55,210 nucleotides of DNA from Thermobifida cellulosilytica TB100 (GCF_001517975.1 NZ_KQ950182.1:512073-567282), one strand, 5' to 3'; counted from the stretch's first letter, positions 27,594-41,705 are shown. Numbers and translations are program-made. Notes: a model not told the origin generated them from the sequence alone.

Positions 27594-28913
27594 TTATGTA
27601 CGGAGGTTCGGCGCGCCGGCGCGGGAAGAAGGGCCCGAGGCGGTGCGCTCCTGGCCGCCGGTGTCGGGGCCGACCTCGGCGCACAGCAGGCAGTAGGGCC
27701 GGGAGCCGAAGCGGGTCAGCACCACCACCGCCGACTCCGGGCCGTTCAGCCGCAGGTCGCGGCGGAGGCGTTCCACGTCGACCGCGGAGCCGCGCTTCTT
27801 GATCGTCACCGTTCCCACGCCCCGTTCCCGCAGGGCGGCCCGCAGCCGCTTCAGGGAGAAGGGCATGACCTCGTGCACCTCGTAGACCCGGCACAGCGGG
27901 GTGCGCACCAGGGAGTCGGAGGTGAGGTAGGCGATGTCCGGGTCGAGCAGTGCGCCGTCCACGGCCTGCGCGGCCTCGGCGACCAGGTGCGAGCGGACGA
28001 CCGCGCCGTCGGGTTCGTACAGGTAGCGCAGCGGCCGCGACACCGGGGGCGCGCCCAGGCCGCGTCCGGCCAGCGTGGTGACCTCCGGCTCTGCGGAGCC
28101 GGGGCGGGTCCGCAGCAGCGTGGCCCGCCGCGCCGGGACGCCCTCGGCGAGCGCCCCGAACCACAGCGCGGTCTCCTTGACCTCCCAGTCCACCGAGATC
28201 CACTCGACCGCCGCCCCCGCGGGCAGCGACTCGTGGGGCAGGCCGGGTGCGGCCTTGACGCAGCCGGCCGGGGCGGTGCGGGCCAGGTGCACGACCGTGT
28301 CCCAGGCGGGGGAGTAGGCGCGCGGGTCGAAGACGCGCCCGTGCCGTCCGCGCCGAGCCGGGTCGCAGAACACGGCCGCGTACTGCCCGGCGCGGACCTC
28401 GGTGGCGTCGCCGACGCGCACCCGGGCCCGGTCGGCCAGCCCGGCCGCCGCGATGTTGGCCTCGGCGACGGCGACGGTGAACGGGTCCAGGTCCACGCCC
28501 TCCACCGACAGCCCTTCCCCGGCGAGGGCGAGCAGGTCGGCGCCGATCCCGCAGCACAGGTCGGCCACGGGGGCGCTGTCGCGGCCGACCCGTTCGGCGA
28601 CGCGGCGCGCCCGGTAGGCCGCCAGCGGCGCTCGGGTGGCCTGCTCCAGGCCGTCGGGGGTGAAGAAGAGGCGGTCGGCGAGGGGGCCGAACTTCTCCCG
28701 GGCGCGGGCGCGCAGCCGCGCCTGGGTCAGGACCGCGGTGACCAGGTCGGCGGCGGCGTCGCGGGGGGTTTCGGCCAGTGCGGGGTGGCGGCGCAGCCGG
28801 TCCGCGGCCCGTAGCGGGTCGGCCGCCGACTCGCCCGGGGAGACCTCGTCGAGGAGGCGTCGTCCCACCGGGCTGAGCAGCGCCCGGAAGCCCGCAATCT
28901 GCCTGTTCGTCAC
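27594..28913 (-). CDS. Class I SAM-dependent methyltransferase with THUMP-like C-terminal domain
   Basis: The 439-residue protein has a helical N-terminal region, a Rossmann methyltransferase core with motif I VADLCCGIGADLLALAG near residue 120, the acidic VEGVDLDPFTV and the motif IV-like FCDPARRG, and a C-terminal part with MPFSLKRLRAALRERGVGTVTIKKRG, which fits the THUMP-like domain. RNA is the likely substrate, but it is not known for this family. AGGGG precedes the GTG by ten bases. The gene diverges from groES. Confidence 0.85.
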   Translation of the reverse strand: MTNRQIAGFRALLSPVGRRLLDEVSPGESAADPLRAADRLRRHPALAETPRDAAADLVTAVLTQARLRARAREKFGPLADRLFFTPDGLEQATRAPLAAYRARRVAERVGRDSAPVADLCCGIGADLLALAGEGLSVEGVDLDPFTVAVAEANIAAAGLADRARVRVGDATEVRAGQYAAVFCDPARRGRHGRVFDPRAYSPAWDTVVHLARTAPAGCVKAAPGLPHESLPAGAAVEWISVDWEVKETALWFGALAEGVPARRATLLRTRPGSAEPEVTTLAGRGLGAPPVSRPLRYLYEPDGAVVRSHLVAEAAQAVDGALLDPDIAYLTSDSLVRTPLCRVYEVHEVMPFSLKRLRAALRERGVGTVTIKKRGSAVDVERLRRDLRLNGPESAVVVLTRFGSRPYCLLCAEVGPDTGGQERTASGPSSRAGAPNLRT

Positions 28914-28939
28914 CCTCGTGTTCCCCTGTGACCTGTTGT

Positions 28940-28968
28940 TTGACGACCCTGATACGCCCTACTACTGT
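28940..28968 (+). promoter_or_regulatory. Promoter of groES-groEL
   Basis: TTGACG at 28940-28945, a 17-base spacer and TACTGT at 28963-28968 form a good housekeeping promoter. Transcription would start inside the adjacent CIRCE element. Confidence 0.75.
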
Positions 28969-28974
28969 TTCGTA

Positions 28975-29001
28975 TTGGCACTCTCAAGGGTAGAGTGCTA
29001 A
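28975..29001 (+). promoter_or_regulatory. CIRCE operator (HrcA site)
   Basis: TTGGCACTC, a nine-base spacer and GAGTGCTAA match the CIRCE consensus, with one change in the left arm (G for A). It overlaps the transcription start region, so the HrcA repressor should block groES-groEL until heat shock. Confidence 0.95.
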
Positions 29002-29106
29002 CCACGACGAGGTTGGTCTGGCACCCGCGACGGCAGGCCGCCGTGGTCGTCCCTTTTGTCTGCATGCCATTCATCGTTCAGAAATTCTGAAGGGGGAGGT
29101 CACACC

Positions 29107-31172
<2,066 letters not shown>

Positions 31173-31208
31173 TTCCGTAGTCCCCGCTACGGCTGGGGCA
31201 GTCCCTTA

Positions 31209-31246
31209 CCACGTGTGTCCCGGGTGTGCGCCCGGGACACACGTGG
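31209..31246 (+). terminator. Terminator after groEL
   Basis: CCACGTGTGTCCCGGG and its exact complement form a 16-bp stem with a six-base loop, followed by TGTTT. Confidence 0.85.
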
Positions 31247-31305
31247 TGTTTCGCGAGAATAGTTCCGAATGTAACCATTCTGTTGCCCCGAATCGTGACG
31301 AGTGA

Positions 31306-33576
<2,271 letters not shown>

Positions 33577-33744
33577 CCCGTCCCACGCCGCGCGCCTCCG
33601 GGCGCGCGCGGGGCGGCGGGCCGCCCGGCGGTAGACTCGCGCCGGTGGTCATCGCCGGTCGCCGCCGCGGCACTCGGCAGCCCCGACCGAAGACCCCGCC
33701 GCCGGGCGGGGCGGCTCCGCAGACTTACAGAGGAGAGCACAGCG

Positions 33745-34857
33745 TTGGCTCAGGTTGAGATCGGGCTGGGCAAGGCCGGACGGCGGGCGTACGAGCTCGA
33801 CGAGATCGGGATCGTGCCCGCACGGCGCACCCGGGACCCCGAAGAGGTCTCCATCTCGTGGCAGATCGACGCCTACCGGTTCGACACACCGCTGATGGTG
33901 AGCCCCATGGACAGCGTGGTCTCGCCGAAGACCGCCGTCGCCATCGGCGAACTGGGCGGCCTGGCGGTGCTCGACCTGGAGGGTCTGTGGACCCGCTACG
34001 AGGACCCCGAGCCGCTGCTCGCCGAGATCCGGGAGCTCGACGACGCCACGGCCACCCGCCGGCTCCAGGAGATCTACGCCGAGCCGATCAAGGAGGAGCT
34101 GATCGGCCGCCGCATCGAGGAGATCCGCCAGGCCGGGGTGATCACCGCGGCCCGCCTCTCCCCGCAGCGCACCGCCCAGTACCACAAGGCCGTGATCGAC
34201 GCGGGCGTGGACATCTTCGTCATCCGGGGCACCACGGTCTCCGCCGAGCACGTCTCCGGCCGCGCCGAGCCGCTCAACCTCAAGCAGTTCATCTACGACC
34301 TCGACGTCCCGGTGGTGGTGGGAGGCTGCGCCACCTACACCGCGGCCCTGCACCTGATGCGCACCGGGGCGGCGGGCGTCCTCGTCGGCTTCGGCGGCGG
34401 CTCCGGGCACACCACCCGCAGCGTGCTGGGCGTCGCGGTGCCCATGGCCAGCGCGATCGGCGACGTCGCGGCGGCCCGGCGCGACTACCTCGACGAGTCC
34501 GGCGGCCGGTACGTGCACGTCATCGCCGACGGCGGCATGACCCGCAGCGGCGACATCGCCAAGGCGCTGGCGTGCGGCGCCGACGCGGTCATGATCGGCT
34601 CCCCGCTGGCCCGCGCCACCGAGGCCCCCGGCGGCGGCTACCACTGGGGCAGCGAGGCGCACCACCAGGAGCTGCCGCGGGGCGAGCGGGTGGCCGTCGG
34701 CACGATCGGCACCCTGGAGGAGATCCTGCGCGGCCCGGCCTCTACCAGCGACGGCTCCATGAACCTCATGGGTGCGCTGCGCCGCACCATGGCGACCGCC
34801 GGATACACCGACCTGAAGGAGTTCCAGCGGGTCGAGGTCGTGGTGGCGCCGCACTGA
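33745..34857 (+). CDS. guaB3: GuaB3 family IMP dehydrogenase-related protein
   Basis: The 370-residue protein has the IMPDH/GMPR barrel without CBS domains. The loop that carries the catalytic Cys in GuaB reads GFGGGSGHTTRSVLG here, with no Cys, as I recall for other actinobacterial GuaB3 proteins. Phosphate-binding IADGGMTRSGDIAKAL is present. Activity in this lineage is unclear. The start is TTG, preceded by GAGGAGAG. TAGACT at 33632-33637 may be a separate promoter. Confidence 0.93.
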   Translation: MAQVEIGLGKAGRRAYELDEIGIVPARRTRDPEEVSISWQIDAYRFDTPLMVSPMDSVVSPKTAVAIGELGGLAVLDLEGLWTRYEDPEPLLAEIRELDDATATRRLQEIYAEPIKEELIGRRIEEIRQAGVITAARLSPQRTAQYHKAVIDAGVDIFVIRGTTVSAEHVSGRAEPLNLKQFIYDLDVPVVVGGCATYTAALHLMRTGAAGVLVGFGGGSGHTTRSVLGVAVPMASAIGDVAAARRDYLDESGGRYVHVIADGGMTRSGDIAKALACGADAVMIGSPLARATEAPGGGYHWGSEAHHQELPRGERVAVGTIGTLEEILRGPASTSDGSMNLMGALRRTMATAGYTDLKEFQRVEVVVAPH

Positions 34858-34893
34858 GCGCGCCCGCACCCCCCTCTCACCGACAACTCTTCA

Positions 34894-34925
34894 CGACGCC
34901 CCCGTCCCGCGGTTCGGGGGCGTCG
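34894..34925 (+). terminator. Terminator after guaB3
   Basis: CGACGCCCCCG and CGGGGGCGTCG form an 11-bp stem around a ten-base loop. No T-run follows. Confidence 0.65.
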
Positions 34926-35060
34926 CCGTGTCGGGAAAAATCCCGTACGGAGCCGATGACGCGAACAGTCTGAATTCTTCCGGCAAGCCGCTGTTCCGAG
35001 GAGCGGGGACGGGTAATTTCGGCCCTGAACTCCCTGGGTCGGCAGAGAAGTGGGGTTCTG
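34926..35060 (+). promoter_or_regulatory. Structured leader of the transglycosylase gene; possible c-di-AMP riboswitch
   Basis: The stretch includes ACGGAGCCGATGACG, GAGGAGCGGGGACGGG and CCTGAACTCCCTGGGTCGG, which faintly recall the ydaO/c-di-AMP aptamer that precedes cell-wall hydrolase genes in actinobacteria. The highly conserved CAGCTAAC-type 3' segment is not visible, so this may only be a structured promoter region. Confidence 0.2.
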
Positions 35061-35921
35061 GTGGCCGAGACGCTCTCCAACACCCAGACAGAACCGGTCC
35101 CCGACGCGACTCCCGCGTCCGGACGGCGTTCCCTGGCCGTGGCCGGAGTCGCGTTGACCGTGGTGGTGGGGGCCACCGGCGGCATCCTCGGCGTGGTGGC
35201 GTCCACCACCGGGCCCGACGGGCAGCCGACCCTGCCCCCCGGCCCCGGCGACCTGGGCGGGAGCGTGGCGACCGTCGTCGAGTCCGGGGCGGACCCGGCC
35301 GAGGAGGCCACGGCGCTCCCCGAGGCCCGGCCGCTGCCGTCGCAGACCCCCCAGACGGTGCCGCAGGCCGACCCCGCGTGGCTGGACCGGGTCGCGTCGG
35401 CCACCGGCATCCCCCGCCGCGCCCTCCAGGCGTACGCGGCCGCGCAGCTCCGGCTGATGGTGGAGCAGCCGGACTGCCAGGTCTCCTGGCCCACCCTGGC
35501 CGCGATCGGCGAGGTGGAGTCCGAGCACGGCACCTACGCGGGCGGCGAGCTCGCCGCCGACGGGACCACCACCGTCCCGGTGATCGGCATCCCCCTCGAC
35601 GGGACCGCCGGGACCGCGGCGATCCCCGACACCGACGGGGGCCGCCTGGACGGCGACACCGAGTGGGACCGGGCGGTCGGCCCCATGCAGTTCATCCCCA
35701 CCACCTGGGCGATCTGGGGGACCTCCGCCGACGGCGGCGAACCCGATCCCCACGACATCGACGACGCCGCGCTCAGCGCCGCCCGCTACCTGTGCGCCGA
35801 CGGCCGGGTGATGACCACCGCGCAGGGCTGGTGGGAGGCCGTCCTCGCCTACAACCGGTCCGAGAAGTACGCCGAGAAGGTCCTCGCCATCGCGTCCGAC
35901 TACGCCGAGGCCGCCAACTGA
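35061..35921 (+). CDS. Membrane-anchored lytic transglycosylase
   Basis: The 286-residue protein has a short cytoplasmic N-terminus, one membrane segment (about residues 24-46, SLAVAGVALTVVVGATGGILG), a Pro-rich linker and a lysozyme-like domain from about residue 105. The catalytic Glu lies in AAIGEVESEHGTY, followed by AVGPMQFIPTTWAIWG and the C-terminal VLAYNRSEKYAEKVL, typical of MltB/SLT enzymes that cut the glycan strand. The start is GTG; a purine-rich stretch (AGAGAAGTGGGG) precedes it. Confidence 0.9.
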   Translation: MAETLSNTQTEPVPDATPASGRRSLAVAGVALTVVVGATGGILGVVASTTGPDGQPTLPPGPGDLGGSVATVVESGADPAEEATALPEARPLPSQTPQTVPQADPAWLDRVASATGIPRRALQAYAAAQLRLMVEQPDCQVSWPTLAAIGEVESEHGTYAGGELAADGTTTVPVIGIPLDGTAGTAAIPDTDGGRLDGDTEWDRAVGPMQFIPTTWAIWGTSADGGEPDPHDIDDAALSAARYLCADGRVMTTAQGWWEAVLAYNRSEKYAEKVLAIASDYAEAAN

Positions 35922-35953
35922 CCTCCTCCGCGCGGGGTACAGACCGTGATGAA

Positions 35954-35998
35954 CTGTCCGTTATAGCCTGACTCCAGGACGGACCTCACAACGGACAG
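35954..35998 (+). promoter_or_regulatory. Inverted repeat upstream of glpD, putative operator
   Basis: CTGTCCGTT at 35954-35962 and its exact complement AACGGACAG at 35990-35998 are separated by 27 bases. TATAGC between them could be part of a -10 region. A regulator of glycerol metabolism (GylR/GlpR type) may bind, but no such gene is in the window. Confidence 0.5.
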
Positions 35999-36100
35999 CC
36001 ACCCGCTCCACGCGCCGCGCACCGCGCGGCTTCCCGCGAGAGGAGGGAAGCGGGGGTCCTCCGTTCCCCGCGACCCGGGGAGGGGGACACCGCGAACCTG

Positions 36101-37822
36101 ATGACGGCAGCACGGTTGGGACCGGGAGAACGGGACGCCGCCCTCGACCACATGGCCGGCAACGAACTCGACGTGTTGGTCGTGGGCGGCGGCATCGTCG
36201 GCGCCGGCGTCGCACTGGACGCGGTGTCGCGCGGCCTGTCGGTCGGGCTCGTCGAGGCCCGCGACTTCGCCTCGGGGACCTCCAGCAGGTCCAGCAAGCT
36301 CATCCACGGCGGCCTGCGCTACCTGGAGCAGCTCGACTTCGCGCTGGTGCGCGAGGCGCTGACCGAACGGGGGCTGCTGCTCGGCCGCATCGCCCCCCAC
36401 CTGGTGCGCCCCGTCCCGTTCCTGTTCCCGCTGCGCCACCACTGGGAGCGGCCCTACGTCGGCGCGGGGGTGGCCCTCTACGACGCGCTCTCCCTGACCT
36501 CCACCCACACCCGCGGACTGCCCGCCCACCGCCACCTCACCCGCCGCGGAGCCCAGCGGATCTTCCCCGCGCTGCGCCGCGACGCGCTGGTGGGCGCCGT
36601 GCGGTACTGGGACGCGCAGGTCGACGACGCCCGCTACGTGGTGACGGTGCTGCGCACGGCCGCCACCTACGGCGCCCACCTCGCCTCCCGCACCCAGGCC
36701 GTGGGCTTCCTGCGGGAGGGCGAGCACGTCACCGGCGCCCGCGTGGTCGACCTGGAGCGCGGCCGGGAGTTCCCGATCCGCGCCAAGCAGGTGGTCAACG
36801 CCGCCGGGGTGTGGACCGACGACATCCAGCAGATGGTGGGCGGGCGCGGCCAGATCCACGTGCGCGCCTCCAAGGGCGTGCACCTGGTGGTGCCCCGCGA
36901 CCGCATCCAGGCGTCCTCGGGGCTGATCCTGCGCACCGAGAAGAGCGTGCTGTTCGTCATCCCGTGGGGGCGGCACTGGATCATCGGCACCACCGACACC
37001 GCCTGGGACCTGGACAAGGCGCACCCCGCGGCCAGCCGCGCCGACATCGACTACGTGCTCGACCACGTCAACGCGGTGTTGAAGACCCCGCTGACCAGGG
37101 ACGACGTCGAGGGGGTGTATGCGGGGCTGCGGCCGCTGCTGTCCGGGGAGTCCGACGAGACCTCCAAGCTGTCCCGCGAGCACACCGTGGCGCACCCGGT
37201 CCCCGGCCTGGTGCTCATCGCGGGCGGCAAGTACACCACCTACCGCGTCATGGCCAAGGACGCCGTGGACGCCGTCGCGCACGGTCTCGGCGGGGGAGTG
37301 CCCGAGTCGGTGACCGACCGGCTGCCCCTGGTGGGCGCCGACGGTTACGCCGTCCTGTGGAACCAGCGCCGCGCCCTGGCCCGCCGGGCCGGGCTGCACG
37401 TCTCCCGCATCCAGCACCTGCTGCGCCGCTACGGCTCCCTCGTCCACGAGGTGCTGGAACTGGTCGCCGAGCGGCCGGACCTGGGCGAGCCGCTCACCGG
37501 GGCCGACGACTACCTGCGCGCCGAGGTCGTGTACGCGGTCCTGTGCGAGGGCGCCCGCCACCTGGACGACGTGCTCAGCCGCCGCACCCACATCGCCATC
37601 GAGACCTGGGACCGCGGCCTGGCCGCCGCCGAGGAGGCCGCCCGGCTGATGGCCGGACCGCTCGGCTGGGACAACGGACAGATCGCCCGAGAAGTGGAGT
37701 ACTATCGCAAACGCATCGAAGCCGAACGCGCCGCGCAGGAACAGGACAGCGACCACGAGGCCGACGCGGTGCAGCACGGCGCCCCCGACATCGTGCCGCA
37801 GGCGGCAGCAGCACGGCTGTGA
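36101..37822 (+). CDS. glpD: Aerobic glycerol-3-phosphate dehydrogenase
   Basis: FAD enzyme of the membrane surface that oxidises glycerol-3-phosphate to dihydroxyacetone phosphate. The 573-residue product has the dinucleotide-binding VLVVGGGIVGAGVALDAVSRG near residue 26 (GGGIVGAG core), the signature SSRSSKLIHGGLRYLEQ, GTTDTAWD, and a C-terminal helical domain after about residue 390. An ATG at 36152 would trim 17 unconserved residues. The kinase-phosphatase gene follows after 34 bases. Confidence 0.95.
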   Translation: MTAARLGPGERDAALDHMAGNELDVLVVGGGIVGAGVALDAVSRGLSVGLVEARDFASGTSSRSSKLIHGGLRYLEQLDFALVREALTERGLLLGRIAPHLVRPVPFLFPLRHHWERPYVGAGVALYDALSLTSTHTRGLPAHRHLTRRGAQRIFPALRRDALVGAVRYWDAQVDDARYVVTVLRTAATYGAHLASRTQAVGFLREGEHVTGARVVDLERGREFPIRAKQVVNAAGVWTDDIQQMVGGRGQIHVRASKGVHLVVPRDRIQASSGLILRTEKSVLFVIPWGRHWIIGTTDTAWDLDKAHPAASRADIDYVLDHVNAVLKTPLTRDDVEGVYAGLRPLLSGESDETSKLSREHTVAHPVPGLVLIAGGKYTTYRVMAKDAVDAVAHGLGGGVPESVTDRLPLVGADGYAVLWNQRRALARRAGLHVSRIQHLLRRYGSLVHEVLELVAERPDLGEPLTGADDYLRAEVVYAVLCEGARHLDDVLSRRTHIAIETWDRGLAAAEEAARLMAGPLGWDNGQIAREVEYYRKRIEAERAAQEQDSDHEADAVQHGAPDIVPQAAAARL

Positions 37823-37856
37823 CCACGCCCCGCCTCGCGGGGAGGAGGCAGGCACA

Positions 37857-39146
37857 GTGACCCGGGTCCTCGACCTCCCCGCGGCGGGCCTGGTGCTACT
37901 CGTGGGAGTCTCCGGAGCGGGCAAGTCCACCTTCGCCGCCCGCCACTTCCGCCCCACCCAGGTGGTCAGCTCCGACCGCTGCCGGGCCATGGTCAGCGAC
38001 GACGAGAACGACCAGTCCGCCACCGCCGACGCCTTCGAACTGCTCCACTCCGTCGTCGACCGGCGGCTGCGCCGCGGCCTGCTCACCGTGGTCGACGCCA
38101 CCAACCTCCACCCGCACCCCCGCCAGGAGCTGCGGCGCATCGCCAAGAAGCACTGCCTGCCGACCGCCGCGGTCGTCCTGGACCTCCCGGCCGACCTGAT
38201 CCGCGAGCGCACCCGCAACCGGTCCGACCGCGTCATCGACGACGACGTCACCGCCCGGCAACTGCACGACCTGCGGCGCGCGCTGCGCCAGTTGGACCAG
38301 GAGAAGTACCGCGCCCTCCACGTGCTGCGCACCCCCGAGGAGGTCGACGCCGCCGTGGTGCGGCTGGTGCCCCTCCGCTGCGACCGCTCCGACCTGCGCG
38401 GCCCCTTCGACATCATCGGCGACGTGCACGGCTGCCGCGCCGAACTGGAGGAGCTGCTGCACCGGCTCGGCTACCGGCTGCGCCGCGACGGGCAGGGGCG
38501 CGCGGTCGGCGCGCACCACCCCGACCGCACCGCGGTGTTCGTCGGCGACCTGGTGGACCGCGGCCCGGACTCGCCCGGGGTGCTGCGCCTGGTCATGGGC
38601 ATGGTCGCCGACGGCGACGCGCTGTGCGTGATGGGCAACCACGAGAACCGGCTGGTGCGGGCGCTGCGGGGCAGAGCGACGCGGCTGTCGTACGGCCTCC
38701 AGGAGACCCTCGACCAGCTCGGCGCCGAAACCGAGGAGTTCCGCGACCGGGTCCTCTCCTTCTGCGCGGGCCTGGTCGACCACTATGTGCTGGACGGCGG
38801 GAACCTCGTGGTCGCGCACGCCGGGCTCAAGGAGGAGTACCACGGCCGCTCCTCCGGCCGGGTGCGCGCCTTCGCGCTGTACGGCGAGACCACGGGAGAG
38901 GTGGACGACTACGGGCTGCCCGTCCGCCTGCCCTGGGCCCGGGACTACCGGGGGCGCGCGGTGGTCGTCCACGGCCACGTGCCCGCCAGCGACACCATGT
39001 GGGTCAACAACACGCTCTGCGTGGACACCGGGTGCGTGTTCGGCGGGAAGCTGACCGCGCTGCGCTACCCCGAACGGGAGATCGTCGACGTGCCCGCCGA
39101 GCGGGTCTGGTACGACCGGGGGCGGCCGCTCGAACCCCGCAGTTGA
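37857..39146 (+). CDS. Two-domain polynucleotide kinase-phosphatase-like protein, no ligase domain
   Basis: The 429-residue protein joins an N-terminal P-loop kinase (GVSGAGKST at residues 17-25, SSDRCRAMVSDDENDQSAT, VVDATNL) to a binuclear metallophosphoesterase (GDVHGC near 188-193, VFVGDLVDRGPDS, GNHENR, VAHAG, VVHGHVP). This is the order of the first two domains of bacterial Pnkp, the RNA-repair enzyme paired with Hen1; the third, adenylyltransferase/ligase domain is absent and the next gene is galE. It could repair or trim RNA ends with a ligase in trans. The GTG start is preceded by GGAGGAGG. Confidence 0.85.
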   Translation: MTRVLDLPAAGLVLLVGVSGAGKSTFAARHFRPTQVVSSDRCRAMVSDDENDQSATADAFELLHSVVDRRLRRGLLTVVDATNLHPHPRQELRRIAKKHCLPTAAVVLDLPADLIRERTRNRSDRVIDDDVTARQLHDLRRALRQLDQEKYRALHVLRTPEEVDAAVVRLVPLRCDRSDLRGPFDIIGDVHGCRAELEELLHRLGYRLRRDGQGRAVGAHHPDRTAVFVGDLVDRGPDSPGVLRLVMGMVADGDALCVMGNHENRLVRALRGRATRLSYGLQETLDQLGAETEEFRDRVLSFCAGLVDHYVLDGGNLVVAHAGLKEEYHGRSSGRVRAFALYGETTGEVDDYGLPVRLPWARDYRGRAVVVHGHVPASDTMWVNNTLCVDTGCVFGGKLTALRYPEREIVDVPAERVWYDRGRPLEPRS

Positions 39147-39306
39147 CCCGGCCGGAAGCCGGGTAGTGGACACCGGACGCGGTGGCGGCGCGGCCCGTCG
39201 CGTCGGGAGGACCACAGCCCGGCACGGCACGGCCCCGCCGTCGGCCCGCCTATGCTGGTGGGGCCGCACCGTCACTGCGGTCTGCCACGCGAATCCAGGT
39301 GTGACC

Positions 39307-40320
<1,014 letters not shown>

Positions 40321-40392
40321 ACCGGCAGCCCTCCCGCGGCAGCGGCGGGGGCACTTCCGCCGAATCGCCGCCGTTGCGGACGGACCGGCCGG

Positions 40393-41664
40393 TCAGCGGC
40401 GTTCGGGGGTGCGGACGTGTTCGGGGAGCAGGCCGTACATCAGGGTCCGGCCCAGCGAGGCGCCCAGCACCCGGCCCGCCACCCTGCTCCACCTGCCGTC
40501 GGAGAACAGGCGGGCGACCGCGGGCGGCAGGGCGACCCGGCCGTTCAGCGCCGGTTCGACGATCCGCCGCTGGATGACGCGCTGGACGAGCTGGGTGCCC
40601 CGGGTGGGCAGTTCGCGGCGGCGCTGCACCCGCTCCACCAGGGCGGGGTTGAACGTCCGGGTGAAGCGGTCGGGGTCGGCCTGCGCCCGGTACAGCGGCT
40701 CGGCCAGCAGGTTGGCGGCGGCCACCGCGTCCTGGACGGCCAGGTTGATGCCGACTCCGCCGATCGGGCTCATGGTGTGGGCGGCGTCGCCGATGCACAG
40801 CAGGCCCGGCACCGACCAGCGGGGCAGCCGGTCCAGGCCGACCTCCAGGAAGGCCACCTGGTCCCAGGACTCCAGTCCGGCGACCCGGTCGGCCAGGAAC
40901 GGCAGCAGGTCGGCGACGGCCTCGCGCAGCGGTCCCAGGCCGCGGCGGCGCAGCTCCGCGTAGCCGCCCTTGCGCACCAGGTAGGCGATCTGCCAGTAGT
41001 CGCCGCGGTCGATGCCCACGGACATGCCCCGCGCCCCGATCCGGCCGGCGAGGCCGTGGGGGTCGCCTTCGGTCCGGGGCAGGCGCAGCCACAGCACGTC
41101 CATCGGCGCCCCCAGGTCGACGGGGGTCAGCCCGGCGGCCGCGCGCAGCACCGAGCGGCGGCCGTCGGCGGCCACGGTGAGCACGGCCCGCAGCTCGTGC
41201 TCGCCGTCGGCGTCGCGGTAGCGCACGCCGCGCACCGCGCCGTTCTCCCGGACGAGGCCGTGGGCGGGGGAGTTGAGCAGCAGGCGGAAGGTGGGGTAGC
41301 GCTGGGCGTGCTCGGCGAGCAGGGTCAGGAAGTCCCACTGGGGGACCAGGGCGATCCGCCTGTGCGGCCCGGGGATGTCGGCCAGGCGCACGCCCACGAG
41401 CTGCTGTCCGGACACCTCGAACCCGATCTGCGCCACGTCGCGGTGGGGCAGGGCGTCGAACGCCTCCAGCAGGCCGAGCTCGGCGAGCAGGGTCAGGGTG
41501 GAGGGGTGCACGGTGTCGCCGCGGAAGTCGCGCAGGAAGTCGCCGTGCTTCTCCAGCACGGTGACCTGGACCCCGGCGCGGGCGAGCAGCAGGCCGAGCA
41601 TGATCCCGGCGGGGCCGCCGCCGACGATCGCGCAGGTGGTGGTGGAGGTCGGCGGTCGCGTCAT
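40393..41664 (-). CDS. FAD-dependent monooxygenase, UbiH/PHBH-like
   Basis: The 423-residue flavoprotein has the N-terminal CAIVGGGPAGIMLGLLLARAG (GGGPAG core), a VAADGRRSVLR segment and the second FAD motif LLCIGDAAHTMSPIGGVGINLAVQDA. These place it among group A aromatic hydroxylases; the substrate is not evident. GGGAGC lies seven bases before the ATG. An AT-rich palindrome sits in its promoter region, shared with the divergent aldehyde dehydrogenase gene. Confidence 0.88.
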   Translation of the reverse strand: MTRPPTSTTTCAIVGGGPAGIMLGLLLARAGVQVTVLEKHGDFLRDFRGDTVHPSTLTLLAELGLLEAFDALPHRDVAQIGFEVSGQQLVGVRLADIPGPHRRIALVPQWDFLTLLAEHAQRYPTFRLLLNSPAHGLVRENGAVRGVRYRDADGEHELRAVLTVAADGRRSVLRAAAGLTPVDLGAPMDVLWLRLPRTEGDPHGLAGRIGARGMSVGIDRGDYWQIAYLVRKGGYAELRRRGLGPLREAVADLLPFLADRVAGLESWDQVAFLEVGLDRLPRWSVPGLLCIGDAAHTMSPIGGVGINLAVQDAVAAANLLAEPLYRAQADPDRFTRTFNPALVERVQRRRELPTRGTQLVQRVIQRRIVEPALNGRVALPPAVARLFSDGRWSRVAGRVLGASLGRTLMYGLLPEHVRTPERR

Positions 41665-41683
41665 GGTGTGCTCCCGGGATCAG

Positions 41684-41705
41684 AAATTCATCACATAATG
41701 AATTT
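41684..41705. promoter_or_regulatory. AT-rich palindromic operator
   Basis: AAATTCAT, six bases and ATGAATTT form an 8-bp inverted repeat in otherwise high-GC DNA, about 20 bases upstream of the monooxygenase start and 104 bases from the aldehyde dehydrogenase start. Size and symmetry suit a MarR- or TetR-family repressor; none is encoded next to it. Confidence 0.6.

Noticed and set aside
25512-28814. 1100-residue open frame opposite the coiled-coil and methyltransferase genes
   Set aside because: It is antisense to two genes with clear protein features and has no family resemblance; high GC removes stop codons.
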